From Bacteroides stercoris ATCC 43183 (GTDB taxonomy: Bacteria; Bacteroidota; Bacteroidia; Bacteroidales; Bacteroidaceae): a stretch of DNA of 64,000 nt. The translations under genes were made by a program, and so were the position numbers. The DNA is taken from NCBI RefSeq assembly GCF_025147325.1, contig NZ_CP102262.1, forward strand, positions 186,001-250,000, written 5' to 3'. Shown here one piece after another: positions 1 through 9,600 of the stretch (its first letter is position 1; every line of letters starts with the position of its first letter). The notes below the pieces were generated by a model. The model had not been told where the DNA came from. It searched no databases and saw nothing but the letters and a program-made list of their open reading frames with translations.

Positions 1-690
1 AAGGTCGAGCACTGTCTCCTCTTCACCGTCATCTATACCGGTGATGCGTGCCAGGTCGGACTTCTTATCGTAGGTTTTCAGTTTATCAATTATATCCACC
101 GGCAAGTTCTTCAAGCCCGTCTTTATATCGCCCCCGAAGAACTCTTTGCCGTCCACCATGATTTTCTTCAGCTCTTTGCCGTTAATCGTCACATTGCCGT
201 CATCATCGATTTCCGCACCGGGCAGTTTCTTCACCAGTTCTTCCAGCATAGCCCCTTCCGGCGTGCGATAGGCAGAGGAACTGTACATCAGCGTATCTTC
301 CACCACCTGCACTTGCGGCGCTTCCGCCACTACCACAGCCTCGGCAAGCATAATGGCATCCGTTTCGAGCGTTATCGTACCCACATTTTTATTGCGCACG
401 TTGGCGTAGAGATGCAGCGGGAGAAACTTATTCTTAAAACCTATATAGGAAACTTTCAGCACATATTTCCCCGCATTCACCTTCGGCAGGGTAAAGTAGC
501 CGTTTCCCGTAGTGGCAACACCGGCTGCATAAGCGCTGTCCGGCAACGATAGCAATTGAATGGTAGCTTGCACCGCAGGCTCGTTCGTGTCTTCAAGCAC
601 ACGGCCGGATACGGTGATGTTTTTGGTTTGTGAAAAAGCAGACAATGCCGTTGCCAGCAACAGCACCGCCGCAGTGATAATTTTTTTCAT
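1..690 (-). CDS. TonB-dependent receptor-like outer membrane beta-barrel protein, N-terminal part
   Basis: The gene runs off the left edge, so only the first 230 codons are visible. I read it from the minus strand, starting at ATG 690. It begins with a signal peptide (MKKIITAAVLLLATALSAFS). A carboxypeptidase-regulatory-like beta-sandwich follows, with motifs SGRVLEDTNEPA and VLKVSYIGFK at about residues 28-100. Next comes a plug-like region with VEDTLMYSSSAYRTPEGAMLEE and the motif IMVDGKEFFGGD. This order is typical of the Bacteroidetes outer-membrane barrel family related to TonB receptors but distinct from SusC. The substrate cannot be inferred, and there is no SusD partner on the visible side. 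Confidence 0.85.
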   Translation of the reverse strand, partial: MKKIITAAVLLLATALSAFSQTKNITVSGRVLEDTNEPAVQATIQLLSLPDSAYAAGVATTGNGYFTLPKVNAGKYVLKVSYIGFKNKFLPLHLYANVRNKNVGTITLETDAIMLAEAVVVAEAPQVQVVEDTLMYSSSAYRTPEGAMLEELVKKLPGAEIDDDGNVTINGKELKKIMVDGKEFFGGDIKTGLKNLPVDIIDKLKTYDKKSDLARITGIDDGEEETVLDL

Positions 691-741
691 GCCCTGTCTT
701 CTAAATAATCAACACTGTTTATTTGTAACTGATTCTTTTGA

Positions 742-749
742 CAAAAGTA
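742..749 (-). promoter_or_regulatory. Bacteroidetes -7 box for the outer-membrane barrel gene
   Basis: The minus strand reads TACTTTTG, a match to TAnnTTTG, about 50 bases upstream of the ATG at 690. No convincing -33 TTG lies at the usual distance. Confidence 0.45.
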
Positions 750-790
750 CGGGCAAAAGGTTTAACGGGCTACAGAATGATTTTGTTTAA

Positions 791-1204
791 TTACCGGTTA
801 TTCCGCTTGAACAGGTTGTCCACGGTCGCTTTCTTTATGCCGAATTCAAGGCAGAGGACGTTCATAATCAGGAATATCAGGAAAGAAGAAGAATCGACGG
901 ACATAATATCGCCCTGCGCCACCCTGTACAGCATGCCTCCGAAAATAAAGAGCACGGTAAGGAACATCGCATTGCGCGTGGCTTTGTTGCGTATCTCCTC
1001 TATCGCCTTGCATTCGCCTTTCGTCAGCGCAAAGAGTATCATCAATGCCCCCAGCATCATCAGGAGTTTGGAGCACTCTTTATAAAACAGCAGATTGGCA
1101 TCTGTAACCCTGCCCGTAAGCATCATCAGGAACGGAAGGAACAAGGCCAGCGCAATTACGAAATAGCCCAACGGACGGCAGTATACGGGAAGTAAAGCTT
1201 TCAT
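791..1204 (-). CDS. Small integral membrane protein of unknown function
   Basis: This 137-residue protein starts at ATG 1204. It has about four hydrophobic segments: LGYFVIALALFLPFLMML, LLMMLGALMILFAL, AMFLTVLFIFGGMLY and SSFLIFLIMNVLCL. A short basic tail (LFKRNNR) follows. I do not recognise a family motif. It lies between the barrel gene at 1-690, on the same strand, and the divergent aroB. The open frame is clean and its composition matches its neighbours, so it is probably a real gene. No function is proposed. Confidence 0.7.
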   Translation of the reverse strand: MKALLPVYCRPLGYFVIALALFLPFLMMLTGRVTDANLLFYKECSKLLMMLGALMILFALTKGECKAIEEIRNKATRNAMFLTVLFIFGGMLYRVAQGDIMSVDSSSFLIFLIMNVLCLEFGIKKATVDNLFKRNNR

Positions 1205-1296
1205 TTTCTTACATACAAATTAAAGGTTACGGTGCGGACACCTTACAAATACATAGATTTTCGGAAACAAAGATAACGTTTTATTGTTGAAAGAAC

Positions 1297-1304
1297 TATC
1301 TTTG
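1297..1304 (+). promoter_or_regulatory. -7 box upstream of aroB
   Basis: TATCTTTG matches the Bacteroidetes -7 consensus and lies 69 bases before the aroB ATG. This leaves a leader of about 60 bases. Confidence 0.5.
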
Positions 1305-1372
1305 TAGCATAATAAATAAAGAGAGCAATGCTCCCTTCCATAATTTACAACTTCTAATCCGTAATAAGTCAA

Positions 1373-2434
1373 ATGAGTAAACAAGAAGTAATCCTCTGCA
1401 AGGAGTTGGAAAACGACCTGACGCATGCCATCGGAAAATGTCCTCACGACAAGCTTTTCATCCTTACCGACGAACATACACACCGCCTTTGCCTGCCGCA
1501 ACTGCAAAGCATCCCCGCACTGGAAAATGCCGCCGAAATCATTATCGGAGCAGAAGACGTGCACAAAAATCTGGAGACGCTGGCTTCCGTGTGGCAGGCT
1601 CTGAGCGAACAGGGAGCCACCCGCCATTCGCTCTTGATAAACCTGGGCGGCGGAATGGTCACCGACCTCGGCGGCTTTGCGGCTGCCACTTTCAAACGCG
1701 GCATTGCATACATCAACATCCCTACCACCCTGCTTGCCATGGTAGACGCATCCGTAGGCGGAAAAACAGGCATCAACTTCAACGGACTGAAGAATGAAAT
1801 CGGTGTCTTCGCCCCTGCTTCCTCCGTCTTGCTGGAAACCGGGTTCCTGCGCAGCCTCGATGCCCGCAACTTTTTCTCCGGCTATGCCGAAATGTTGAAG
1901 CACGGACTCATCAGCACTTCCGACCATCTGGCGGAACTGCTGTCTTTCGATACAGAAAACATAGACTACTCCGCACTCAGAACAATGGTAGGGCGCTCCG
2001 TACAGGTAAAGGAAGATATTGTGGAACAAGACCCCAAAGAGCACGGCATACGCAAGGCGCTCAATCTGGGACACACCATAGGACATGCTTTCGAGAGTCT
2101 TGCCCTGGCCGAAAACCGTCCGGTACTGCATGGTTATGCCGTGGCGTGGGGACTTGTGTGCGAACTTTACCTCTCCTACCTCAAAGCCGGCTTTCCTAAA
2201 GATAAAATGCGCCAGACCATCCAATTTATCAAAGAGAATTACGGTGCTTTCGTCTTTAGCTGCAAGCAATACGACAGCCTTTACGAACTGATGTTGCATG
2301 ACAAGAAAAACACTGCCGGCATCATCAATTTCACGCTGCTGAAAGAGGTAGGCGATATCTGCCTGAACCAGACGGCGGACAAAGAAACGATTTTCGAGGT
2401 GTTCGACTTTTACCGGGAATGTATGGGGGTATAA
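1373..2434 (+). CDS. aroB: 3-dehydroquinate synthase
   Basis: AroB converts DAHP to 3-dehydroquinate, the second step of the cytoplasmic shikimate pathway, using NAD and a divalent metal. The 353-residue length is normal for the family. The NAD-binding signature LGGGMVTDLGGFAA lies at about residues 91-104, followed by NIPTTLLAMVDASVGGKTGI. The metal-ligand motifs YAEMLKHG, NLGHTIGHAFE and VLHGYAVAWG are all present. Another shikimate gene, aroA, lies about 11 kb downstream, so the pathway is scattered here rather than in one operon. The gene at 2440-3495 converges on it and leaves almost no space. Confidence 0.97.
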   Translation: MSKQEVILCKELENDLTHAIGKCPHDKLFILTDEHTHRLCLPQLQSIPALENAAEIIIGAEDVHKNLETLASVWQALSEQGATRHSLLINLGGGMVTDLGGFAAATFKRGIAYINIPTTLLAMVDASVGGKTGINFNGLKNEIGVFAPASSVLLETGFLRSLDARNFFSGYAEMLKHGLISTSDHLAELLSFDTENIDYSALRTMVGRSVQVKEDIVEQDPKEHGIRKALNLGHTIGHAFESLALAENRPVLHGYAVAWGLVCELYLSYLKAGFPKDKMRQTIQFIKENYGAFVFSCKQYDSLYELMLHDKKNTAGIINFTLLKEVGDICLNQTADKETIFEVFDFYRECMGV

Positions 2435-2439
2435 ATCCC

Positions 2440-3495
2440 TCACTTTCCCAAGAACTGCATATACTGCTGTTGTGCTTTGTCCAATAAAGCCTCATCTATG
2501 CGGCTTTCCTGCCGGAAGAGAGAACACCCCGGGCCGCATCCGTTTCTTTTAACCTTCCTGTCCCAGTTCCCAACAATCTGCCCTTCGTAAAGTATTACCG
2601 GAAAGAACAGTCCGTTCCTCGTAAAAGCTTTGGAATAGTGTTCGGAAGGGAGCACATCCGTCCGGTCTTTATAACCCAGCAGCAGTTCATCGTACGGCGG
2701 CAGAAACCGTATATGCCCTTTTATGCTGCCGCGGGTTCTGCCGGACTCATGAAGATACCAGGTCTGCCCTTTCCACTGTTCTTCCGTCAGTTCACTGCCT
2801 ATCAGGTATATACCTTGTTTCGCTTCCGTTACGGATAGTCCGGACCACCACACAAAATCCTGTAAAGTGGCAGGGGTATGACTACGGAAATAATTCCTTG
2901 CCAAACGTGCCAGAGCCTCGTCCTTCGTTATGTCCGGCACAGATGGCACGCACTCTTCCAGAAGCATGTAAGCATGCTTTCCGCCTTTAGACTCTCCTCC
3001 GCAAACGATGCCTTCCACTTCCGCCCGTACCATAAAGCGGGTCATATGATAGTTGTCCGCCACCAGCCCCGAATGCCGGAAGTGTTCCGCTATTTCCAGC
3101 CTGGTCAGCCTTTTCTTTCCGGCAAGAATCGTTTCCAATGCACGATTGCTTTTACTGTAAAGTTCCTCGGATATCTCTTCCCTGCCTTTGGCGTATGCCT
3201 CATTGGCAGCTTTTATACGCCGGGCAGAGAGCTTCAGCATCCAACGAATATCTTCTGCCGCCACCAGATGCCACGTAGGGCGCATTACGTGCGTTCTTAA
3301 AATCTCTCCTTTCTGCAACGCTTCTTCCACCGTCCGGACAGTGGCCGAAGCCAGGCGCATACCCACCGCCCATTTAGCCATTGCATAATCCTGTGCCTGG
3401 ACAGCTCCCATCCAGGACACCAACTCTTTCGGAGAATGAAACAAAGGATTCGCCAACTGCTGGTTCAACAAGCGCAATTTAGGTATATCCATCAT
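2440..3495 (-). CDS. Winged-helix DNA-binding domain protein (HTH_42 / AlkZ-YcaQ-like)
   Basis: The protein has 351 residues from ATG 3495; a second ATG follows directly at 3492. The sequence KELVSWMGAVQAQDYAMAKWAVGMR and the segments ILRTHVMRPTWHLVAAEDI and FLPPYDELLLGYKDR are characteristic of the HTH_42 family. That family includes DNA glycosylases AlkZ/YcaQ, which act on alkylated or cross-linked bases. The catalytic QxQ/QxD-type motif is plausibly the QAQD near residue 34. Nuclease or glycosylase activity has not been shown for this Bacteroides branch, so the repair role is an inference from the family. It converges with aroB and reads away from tRNA-Pro. Confidence 0.85.
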   Translation of the reverse strand: MMDIPKLRLLNQQLANPLFHSPKELVSWMGAVQAQDYAMAKWAVGMRLASATVRTVEEALQKGEILRTHVMRPTWHLVAAEDIRWMLKLSARRIKAANEAYAKGREEISEELYSKSNRALETILAGKKRLTRLEIAEHFRHSGLVADNYHMTRFMVRAEVEGIVCGGESKGGKHAYMLLEECVPSVPDITKDEALARLARNYFRSHTPATLQDFVWWSGLSVTEAKQGIYLIGSELTEEQWKGQTWYLHESGRTRGSIKGHIRFLPPYDELLLGYKDRTDVLPSEHYSKAFTRNGLFFPVILYEGQIVGNWDRKVKRNGCGPGCSLFRQESRIDEALLDKAQQQYMQFLGK

Positions 3496-3716
3496 CAAAT
3501 ATATTGTTTATACGGTTTATAACTGCTTTTGGGAAATGGCAAAGCTAATATAAATAAACAAAAAAAAGGTAATATGCCCCAAAGAATCATCTGTTTTTCC
3601 GGCCGGATATTGCAATCACCTACTATTTCAGATTTATTTAACAATAAGAAAGCACTGATAAACAGCGAATTTTAAAATAAAGGTAAAATAAAGGCAATAA
3701 AAAATCACAGAAGTAT

Positions 3717-3746
3717 TTGCTATTTCAAAATAAAGACGTACTTTTG
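3717..3746 (+). promoter_or_regulatory. Promoter of tRNA-Pro
   Basis: A -33 TTG at 3717-3719 is followed, after 19 bases, by a -7 box TACTTTTG at 3739-3746. The tRNA begins 12 bases later. This is a textbook Bacteroidetes primary-sigma promoter and one of the clearest in the window. Confidence 0.75.
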
Positions 3747-3757
3747 CATCCGCAATT

Positions 3758-3832
3758 CGGGGTGTAGCTCAGCCCGGTTAGAGTACGCGTCTGGGGGGCG
3801 TGTGGTCGCTGGTTCGAATCCAGTCACCCCGA
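3758..3832 (+). tRNA. tRNA-Pro (anticodon GGG)
   Basis: The sequence folds as a cloverleaf. The acceptor stem pairs CGGGGTG (3758-3764) with CACCCCG (3825-3831), and the discriminator base is A3832. The D arm reads GCTC...GAGT and the T loop is TTCGAAT. The anticodon loop is CTGGGGG, with anticodon GGG at 3793-3795, which reads CCC proline codons. The 3' CCA is not encoded; the sequence continues CTG. A strong promoter precedes it and a hairpin terminator follows, so it is a single-tRNA transcript. Confidence 0.95.
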
Positions 3833-3845
3833 CTGGTAAAAATGA

Positions 3846-3881
3846 AGGAGTTAAGTGATAAACTTAGCTCCTTTTTCTTTT
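3846..3881 (+). terminator. Rho-independent terminator of tRNA-Pro
   Basis: An 11-bp stem, AGGAGTTAAGT with ACTTAGCTCCT (one G-T pair), has a 5-base loop. It is followed by TTTTCTTTT, 14 bases after the tRNA end. Confidence 0.8.
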
Positions 3882-4023
3882 ATATATGACACATTTATAA
3901 CACAAATCGTGGGTCAGTAGATTTTTACGGGTCCAAAGTACATCGGGAGCTATGCCGGATACGTGACGAGCAAAAACTTTCGGAAAAATATACGTAAACA
4001 CTGAATTATAAATTAAATTTATT

Positions 4024-5082
4024 ATGATGAACAAATTCAAACTTTCTGTTTTAACAATCTTTTTGCTATCAATCTCATTACCAAGAATACAAGCTCAGAC
4101 TAATGTCCGAGCTTATGAGAAGTGGGAAGCTACGCAATTCGTTGCTGTAAGTGGACATCAACCGGAAGACTATGTTCTTGCAGATAATAATTGGGAAATA
4201 ATATATAATCTACGAACGCCTCACACCCTAAATGAACTTCTTAAAATGGGAGTTAAGTGTTCTGACAGCCAATTATTATTATTGGAAGTAGGAGGACTAA
4301 TTGACAGAACCAAAGGAAAATGGAAATGCACAATTCCTATTCTTGACGAAGAACAGACAACCTCTTTAAGAAATATCAGTAAGGAGATTGCGAAATCTAT
4401 GTATTCAAACACTAAGAGTGATTTTGTCTCTCTCGTACATACAATCAAGGAGATGGGATTTGAAAATAACGCACTCTCATTGGTGTTTTCATATCTTTTG
4501 GATGGTAGGATGTGGACTAAACTGGTCTTATTCGATGAGATAAACAACCATGCTGGTTGGAGTGGTTGCTACTGGGTTTTATATGAGCCACGCAAAGACC
4601 TTAAATTCGGAACAAATGGCTTTGGTGATATGAATTTTATACTAACCTATCTCAACAGCGAAGTCTCACCAAGCAGTAAAACGATGGATGAAAGTGCTGA
4701 AGAAATATCCAAATTTGGGAAAATAAACAATCCACAACTTATTTCTAAACTCATACCTTATGGCTTGACAAACAGTAACGGGGATATACAATTTCCTATT
4801 ATAAAAAAACAGCAAGACCGTTTTCATCACATTATCAAAAAGCTGGTTGACTCCATTTCTTCTGAACTTAAAAGTAATTGCAGCAATATAGCAACCCAAT
4901 ATAATATAAGTGATGAAAAAACAGCAATGGTGATTTTGTACCATGAGGTTATGTGGTATTTAATGGATAATCTGATTCAAGATAATGTGTTACATATTCC
5001 TGCTGTTTTTAAAGACGAGAAAAAAAATAAACAACGGCTGAATGAAGTCGTTTTCTTTGTTGAAGGTGGATTGATGCAGTAA
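4024..5082 (+). CDS. Secreted protein of unknown function, AT-rich
   Basis: This 352-residue protein begins with a signal peptide; cleavage is likely after IQAQ near residue 25. The rest is soluble, mixed alpha/beta, with no transmembrane segment. I see no catalytic motif and do not recognise a family. Segments such as HAGWSGCYWVLYEP and YHEVMWYLMDN are the most distinctive. Base composition is visibly more AT-rich than in aroB or the tricorn gene on either side. It stands alone between a tRNA and about 690 bp of gene-free palindromic DNA. That setting suggests horizontal acquisition next to the tRNA, although no integrase or duplicated tRNA end was found. Confidence 0.75.
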   Translation: MMNKFKLSVLTIFLLSISLPRIQAQTNVRAYEKWEATQFVAVSGHQPEDYVLADNNWEIIYNLRTPHTLNELLKMGVKCSDSQLLLLEVGGLIDRTKGKWKCTIPILDEEQTTSLRNISKEIAKSMYSNTKSDFVSLVHTIKEMGFENNALSLVFSYLLDGRMWTKLVLFDEINNHAGWSGCYWVLYEPRKDLKFGTNGFGDMNFILTYLNSEVSPSSKTMDESAEEISKFGKINNPQLISKLIPYGLTNSNGDIQFPIIKKQQDRFHHIIKKLVDSISSELKSNCSNIATQYNISDEKTAMVILYHEVMWYLMDNLIQDNVLHIPAVFKDEKKNKQRLNEVVFFVEGGLMQ

Positions 5083-5294
5083 TGTCTGTAGTTTCTGAAA
5101 AATCAATGCTTTGCTACAAGTTTAATAAAATAAATCTACAACAACAGCTCAACGTAAAAAATCCCCGCTTCTTCCATTCTCTTTTGCCTAAGCCTAACCC
5201 GTTTTTCCCACACAAAAACAGCACTTTCCTTATTCTTTTTTGTTGAAAAGCAGCATGATAAATGTAGCCGTACCACAATAAAAACCCCGTTTTC

Positions 5295-5366
5295 CAGTTG
5301 CGGGCCCTGCGGTTGCCAACTGCGAACCGCAGGGTTTGCAACTGCGGGCTCTACAGCCCGCAACTG
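5295..5366. repeat. Nested GC-rich inverted repeats
   Basis: CAGTTGCGGGC (5295-5305) pairs with GCCCGCAACTG (5356-5366). Inside, CCCTGCGGTT (5305-5314) pairs with AACCGCAGGG (5325-5334), and TGCGGGCT (5343-5350) pairs with AGCCCGCA (5355-5362). The arms can therefore form alternative hairpins. The cluster is much more GC-rich than its surroundings and resembles a REP-like intergenic element. Confidence 0.7.
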
Positions 5367-5601
5367 CAAAACGAGGAATACTACATGCTGTTGCAACATT
5401 ATACAAGATGCAATAGCGGAAAAACAACAAGGCAACATCACATTTATCTTACGCATTCGGGAGGCAAAGTCACGGTTTAACCTTTTTTAGCCCCTGATAT
5501 GAACAAAATCTCCCCAAATGCAGGAAATCTTGTTTTAAACAATAACACACTGATTATAGGACGATTAAGAACTGAAAGACGGATAAAAAGAGCCTTTTCC
5601 C

Positions 5602-5701
5602 GTGACGACCGAATTTGGTCGTCACCTGTCGCCGTCCGTGTCACCACGTCTGTATCGCTCTCCCACAAAGGGATAGAGACTAAAAGTGACGAGTGACGAC
5701 C
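5602..5701. repeat. Inverted repeat GTGACGACC with a third copy
   Basis: GTGACGACC (5602-5610) and GGTCGTCAC (5617-5625) form a perfect 9-bp stem with a 6-base loop. A third copy of GTGACGACC lies at 5693-5701, followed by a T-run. The function is unknown. It may be a terminator-like structure or a decayed repeat. Confidence 0.55.
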
Positions 5702-5744
5702 GTTTTTCTTTTTAACCCCTTTCTCTTATTCGGATAAGAATTGC

Positions 5745-5752
5745 TATTTTTG
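5745..5752 (+). promoter_or_regulatory. -7 box upstream of the TerB/DnaJ gene
   Basis: TATTTTTG lies 20 bases before the ATG at 5772. No clear -33 element is seen at the expected spacing. Confidence 0.45.
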
Positions 5753-5771
5753 CAGATAAAAGAACAAAATT

Positions 5772-6557
5772 ATGGGAGCAGGAAAATGGATTGGCGGTAT
5801 CATCGGCTTCATGGCAGGCGGACCGCTCGGCGCATTGGCAGGATATGCACTCGGGTCGCTGATAGAGCTCGGTGACAATACTGCAAGTTATACGACAGAC
5901 TATGGCAACGGGCAGACTGAGGAAGATGTCTTTGCCGGGCAACGGAACAGTTTTCTTTTTTCGATGCTGGTAATGGCCTCGTACATCATACGGGCAGACG
6001 GACGCATCATGCACAGTGAAATGGAATATGTCCGCAATTTCCTACGGACCAACTTCGGCGTTGCGGCAGTAGGCGAAGGCGAACGGATATTGCTCAACCT
6101 CTTCGAGCAACGCAAGCGAATGGACATGCAGAATCCTCTCGCATTCAGACAGACCATCCGTGATTGCGGCAGGCAGATAGCCGCCAACCTCACATACGAG
6201 GAACGCCTGCAACTGCTGGGATTCCTTGCCAACATAGCCCGGAGCGACAACAACGTCTGCCGCGAAGAGATAGAAGCGCTGAAAGAAGTGGCAACCTATA
6301 TGGGACTGTCCGAAAAAGAAGTGGAATCCATGCTCAACCTGGGCGGCAACTCCCTGGAAGCTGCCTACAAAGTTCTGGAAATTCTTCCTACAGCCACCGA
6401 TGAGGAGGTGCGTGCCGCCTATCGCAAACTGGTACTGAAGCACCACCCCGACCGGGTAGCCACATTGGGAGAAGACATCAAACGCGCCGCCGAAGAGAAA
6501 CTCCAGGATATCAACAATGCCAAAGAGATAATCTACAAAGCAAGAGGTATCAAATAG
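5772..6557 (+). CDS. TerB-like domain / DnaJ domain co-chaperone (DjlA-like)
   Basis: The 261-residue protein has three parts. A glycine-rich hydrophobic N-terminus (GGIIGFMAGGPLGALAGYAL) probably associates with membrane. A TerB-like helical domain follows at about residues 55-180 (MASYIIRADGRIMHSEMEYV). A C-terminal J domain at about 195-261 carries the HPD motif at residues 225-227. The layout matches DjlA-type co-chaperones, which stimulate the ATPase of DnaK. The client is unknown. It is followed, 70 bases downstream, by the tricorn-like protease gene on the same strand, so the two may be co-transcribed. Confidence 0.88.
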   Translation: MGAGKWIGGIIGFMAGGPLGALAGYALGSLIELGDNTASYTTDYGNGQTEEDVFAGQRNSFLFSMLVMASYIIRADGRIMHSEMEYVRNFLRTNFGVAAVGEGERILLNLFEQRKRMDMQNPLAFRQTIRDCGRQIAANLTYEERLQLLGFLANIARSDNNVCREEIEALKEVATYMGLSEKEVESMLNLGGNSLEAAYKVLEILPTATDEEVRAAYRKLVLKHHPDRVATLGEDIKRAAEEKLQDINNAKEIIYKARGIK

Positions 6558-6627
6558 CCGCGAAAGACTGTCTCACCGAAAAAGGGCTTCAATCCCCCCC
6601 AAGAATATTAATAGAATCCTATCCGAT

Positions 6628-9600
6628 ATGAAGAAAATTTTTGCTTATCTCACACTGGGTTTCACTACCCTCACCACCTATGCCGCAACTCCTCTCTGGA
6701 TGCGCGACATACAGATTTCACCCGACGGCACGGAAATCGTTTTCTGTTACAAGGGAGACATCTACAAAGTTTCCGCAAAAGGCGGTACGGCCACACAGCT
6801 CACCACGCAGGAGTCTTACGAATCGTCTCCCGTATGGTCGCCGGACGGCAAACAGATAGCGTTTGCCAGCGACAGGCAAGGAAATTTCGACGTATTCGTA
6901 ATGCCGTCCGATGGCGGTGCGGCACAACGCCTGACCACCAACTCGGCAGGAGAAATCCCTTCCGCATTCACGCCCGACGGCAAGTACATCCTTTTCTCCG
7001 CCGCCATACAGGACCCGGCCGGAAGTGCGCTCTTCCCCAGTCCTGCCATGACCGAGCTTTATAAAGTCCCCGCAACCGGCGGACGCACCGAACAGGTATT
7101 GGGCACTCCCGCCGAAGCCCTCTGCTTCGACAAAACGGGCGACATGTTTTTCTACCAAGACCAAAAAGGATTTGAAGACCAGTGGCGGAAGCACCACACC
7201 TCTTCCATTACACGTGACATATGGATGTACGACTGCCGTACAGAGAAGCACACCAACCTCACCCGCCACGCGGGCGAAGACCGCAACCCCGTCCTCTCGC
7301 CGGACGGACAGACCTTGTACTTCCTGAGCGAGCGCAACGGCGGTTCTTTCAATGTGTACTCCCTACAGCCGGCACACCCCGAAGCGGTAAAAGCGGTAAG
7401 CAGTTTCAAGACCCATCCCGTGCGCTTCCTCTCCATAAGCGGCAACGGAACATTGTGCTATGGTTACGACGGTGAAATATATACCCAGCAGGATGGCGCC
7501 GCCCCGCAAAAAGTACAAATAGAGATTATCCGCGACGACCGGCCCGATACAGCCCGCCTGACCTTTACCAACGGAGCCACCTCGGCAACCGTTTCGCCGG
7601 ACGGCAAGCAAGTGGCATTCATCGCCCGTGGCGAAGTGTTCGTCACTTCGGCAGACTATGCCACAACCAAACAGATAACCCATACCCCTGCCGGTGAAAG
7701 CGGCCTGTCTTTCGCGCCCGACAACCGCACGCTGGCTTATGCCAGTGAGCGCAACGGCAACTGGCAGTTGTATCTTGCCAAAATAGTCCGCAAGGAAGAC
7801 CCCAACTTCCCGAACGCCACCATTGTAGAAGAAGAGGCATTGTTGCCGTCAGCCACCGTTGAGCGTGCTTTCCCGCAATTCTCGCCCGACGGTAAAGAGC
7901 TGGCATTCATAGAAGACCGTACCCGCCTCATGGTGGTGAACCTTGATACGAAGAAAGTGCGCCAGATTACTGATGGCTCCACCTGGTACAGCACAGACGG
8001 CGGGTTCGACTATGCCTGGTCGCCGGACGGAAAATGGTTCACCCTCGAATTCATCGGCAACAGGCACGACCCGTATTCCGATATAGGTCTTGTCAGCGCA
8101 CAAGGCAACAGCCCCATCATCAACCTGACCAACAGCGGCTACATGAGCGGTTCGCCCCGTTTTGCCCTCGACGGCAATGCCATTCTCTTCAAGACGGAGC
8201 GTTACGGCATGCGCGCTCATGCCTCATGGGGTTCGCAGGACGATGCCATGCTCGTTTTCCTCAATCAGGACGCCTACGACAAATACTGCCTGAGCAAGGA
8301 AGACTACGAACTGCGCAAGGAGCTGGAAGCCGAACAGAAAAAAGCGCAAAGCAAGGACACTGCCAAAGGTAAGAAAGGCAGCAAGAAAGATGCAGGACAA
8401 GAAAAAGCCGCGGACGATGACAAGGCTCAGGTAAAGGACATCACCGTAGAACTGAAAAACATGGAAGACCGCATGGTACGCCTCACCCCGAATTCCTCGG
8501 ACATGGGCAGCGTCATCATCTCCAAAGACGGTGAGACCCTTTATTACTTTGCCGCCTTTGAAGGCGGTTACGACCTTTGGAAAATGGATCTCCGCAAGAA
8601 AGACACCCGGCTGCTTCACAAAATGGATGCCGGCTGGGCTTCCATGGAAATGGACAAAGACGGCAAGAACCTTTTCCTGCTGGGCGGCAAAACCATACAG
8701 AAGATGAATATGGCATCGGATGAGCTGAAGCCTGTCACTTATCGGGCGCAAGCCAAAATGGATTTGGCGGCGGAACGCGAATATATGTTCAACCACGTGT
8801 ACAAACAGCAGAAGAAGCGTTTCTACAACACCGATATGCACGGCGTAGACTGGGATGCCGTGAGCGCCGCCTACCGCAAGTTCCTACCTCACATAGACAA
8901 TAACTACGACTTTGCCGAACTGTTGAGCGAGTGGCTGGGCGAGCTGAACGTGTCGCACACCGGCGGCCGTTACTACGCTTCCGGACAAAGCGAACCGACT
9001 GCCAGCCTGGGACTGCTTTTCGACTGGAATTACCGGGACAAAGGGATGCGCATTGCCGAAGTCATAGAGAAAGGTCCGTTCGATAACGCCTCAACCAAAG
9101 CAAAGGCAGGCATCATCATTGAAAAGATTGACGGCACAGAGATTACCCCTGAAATGGATTACTACACATTATTGAATGATAAAGCCAAAAAGAAAACCCT
9201 CGTCTCACTCTACAACCCGCAAACCAAAGAACGCTGGGAAGAGGTGGTAATTCCGATAAGCGGCAGCGCACTGAATACCCTGCTCTATACCCGCTGGGTG
9301 AAACAACGTGCGGCAGATGTGGACAGATGGTCCGGCGGACGGCTGGGATATGTTCATATCGAATCAATGGGCGATGACAGTTTCCGTTCCGTCTACTCGG
9401 ACATTTTGGGCAAATACAACAACCGCGAGGGCATCGTCATCGACACCCGCTTCAATGGCGGCGGACGCCTGCACGAGGACATCGAAATTCTGTTCAGCGG
9501 CCAGAAGTACTTCACGCAAGTGGTTCGCGGCCGCGAAGCCTGCGACATGCCCAGCCGCCGCTGGAACAAGCCTTCCATTATGGTGACCTGCGAAGCCAAC

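Larger units (their letters stand above)
5083..5771. other. Gene-free interval with several palindromes
   Basis: I see no credible gene in these 689 bases. Short open frames exist on both strands, but they overlap one another and the inverted repeats and look non-coding. The interval holds two palindromic clusters (listed separately) and, at its right end, a promoter for the next gene. Confidence 0.6.

Noticed and set aside
1220..2443. Long open frame (407 codons) on the minus strand over aroB
   Set aside because: It is antisense to a complete aroB with all catalytic motifs and covers the aroB promoter. It is a coding shadow.
5136..5456. Small overlapping open frames on the minus strand in the 5083-5771 gap
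   Set aside because: They overlap each other in different frames and run through GC-rich palindromes. Their translations look like translated repeats.
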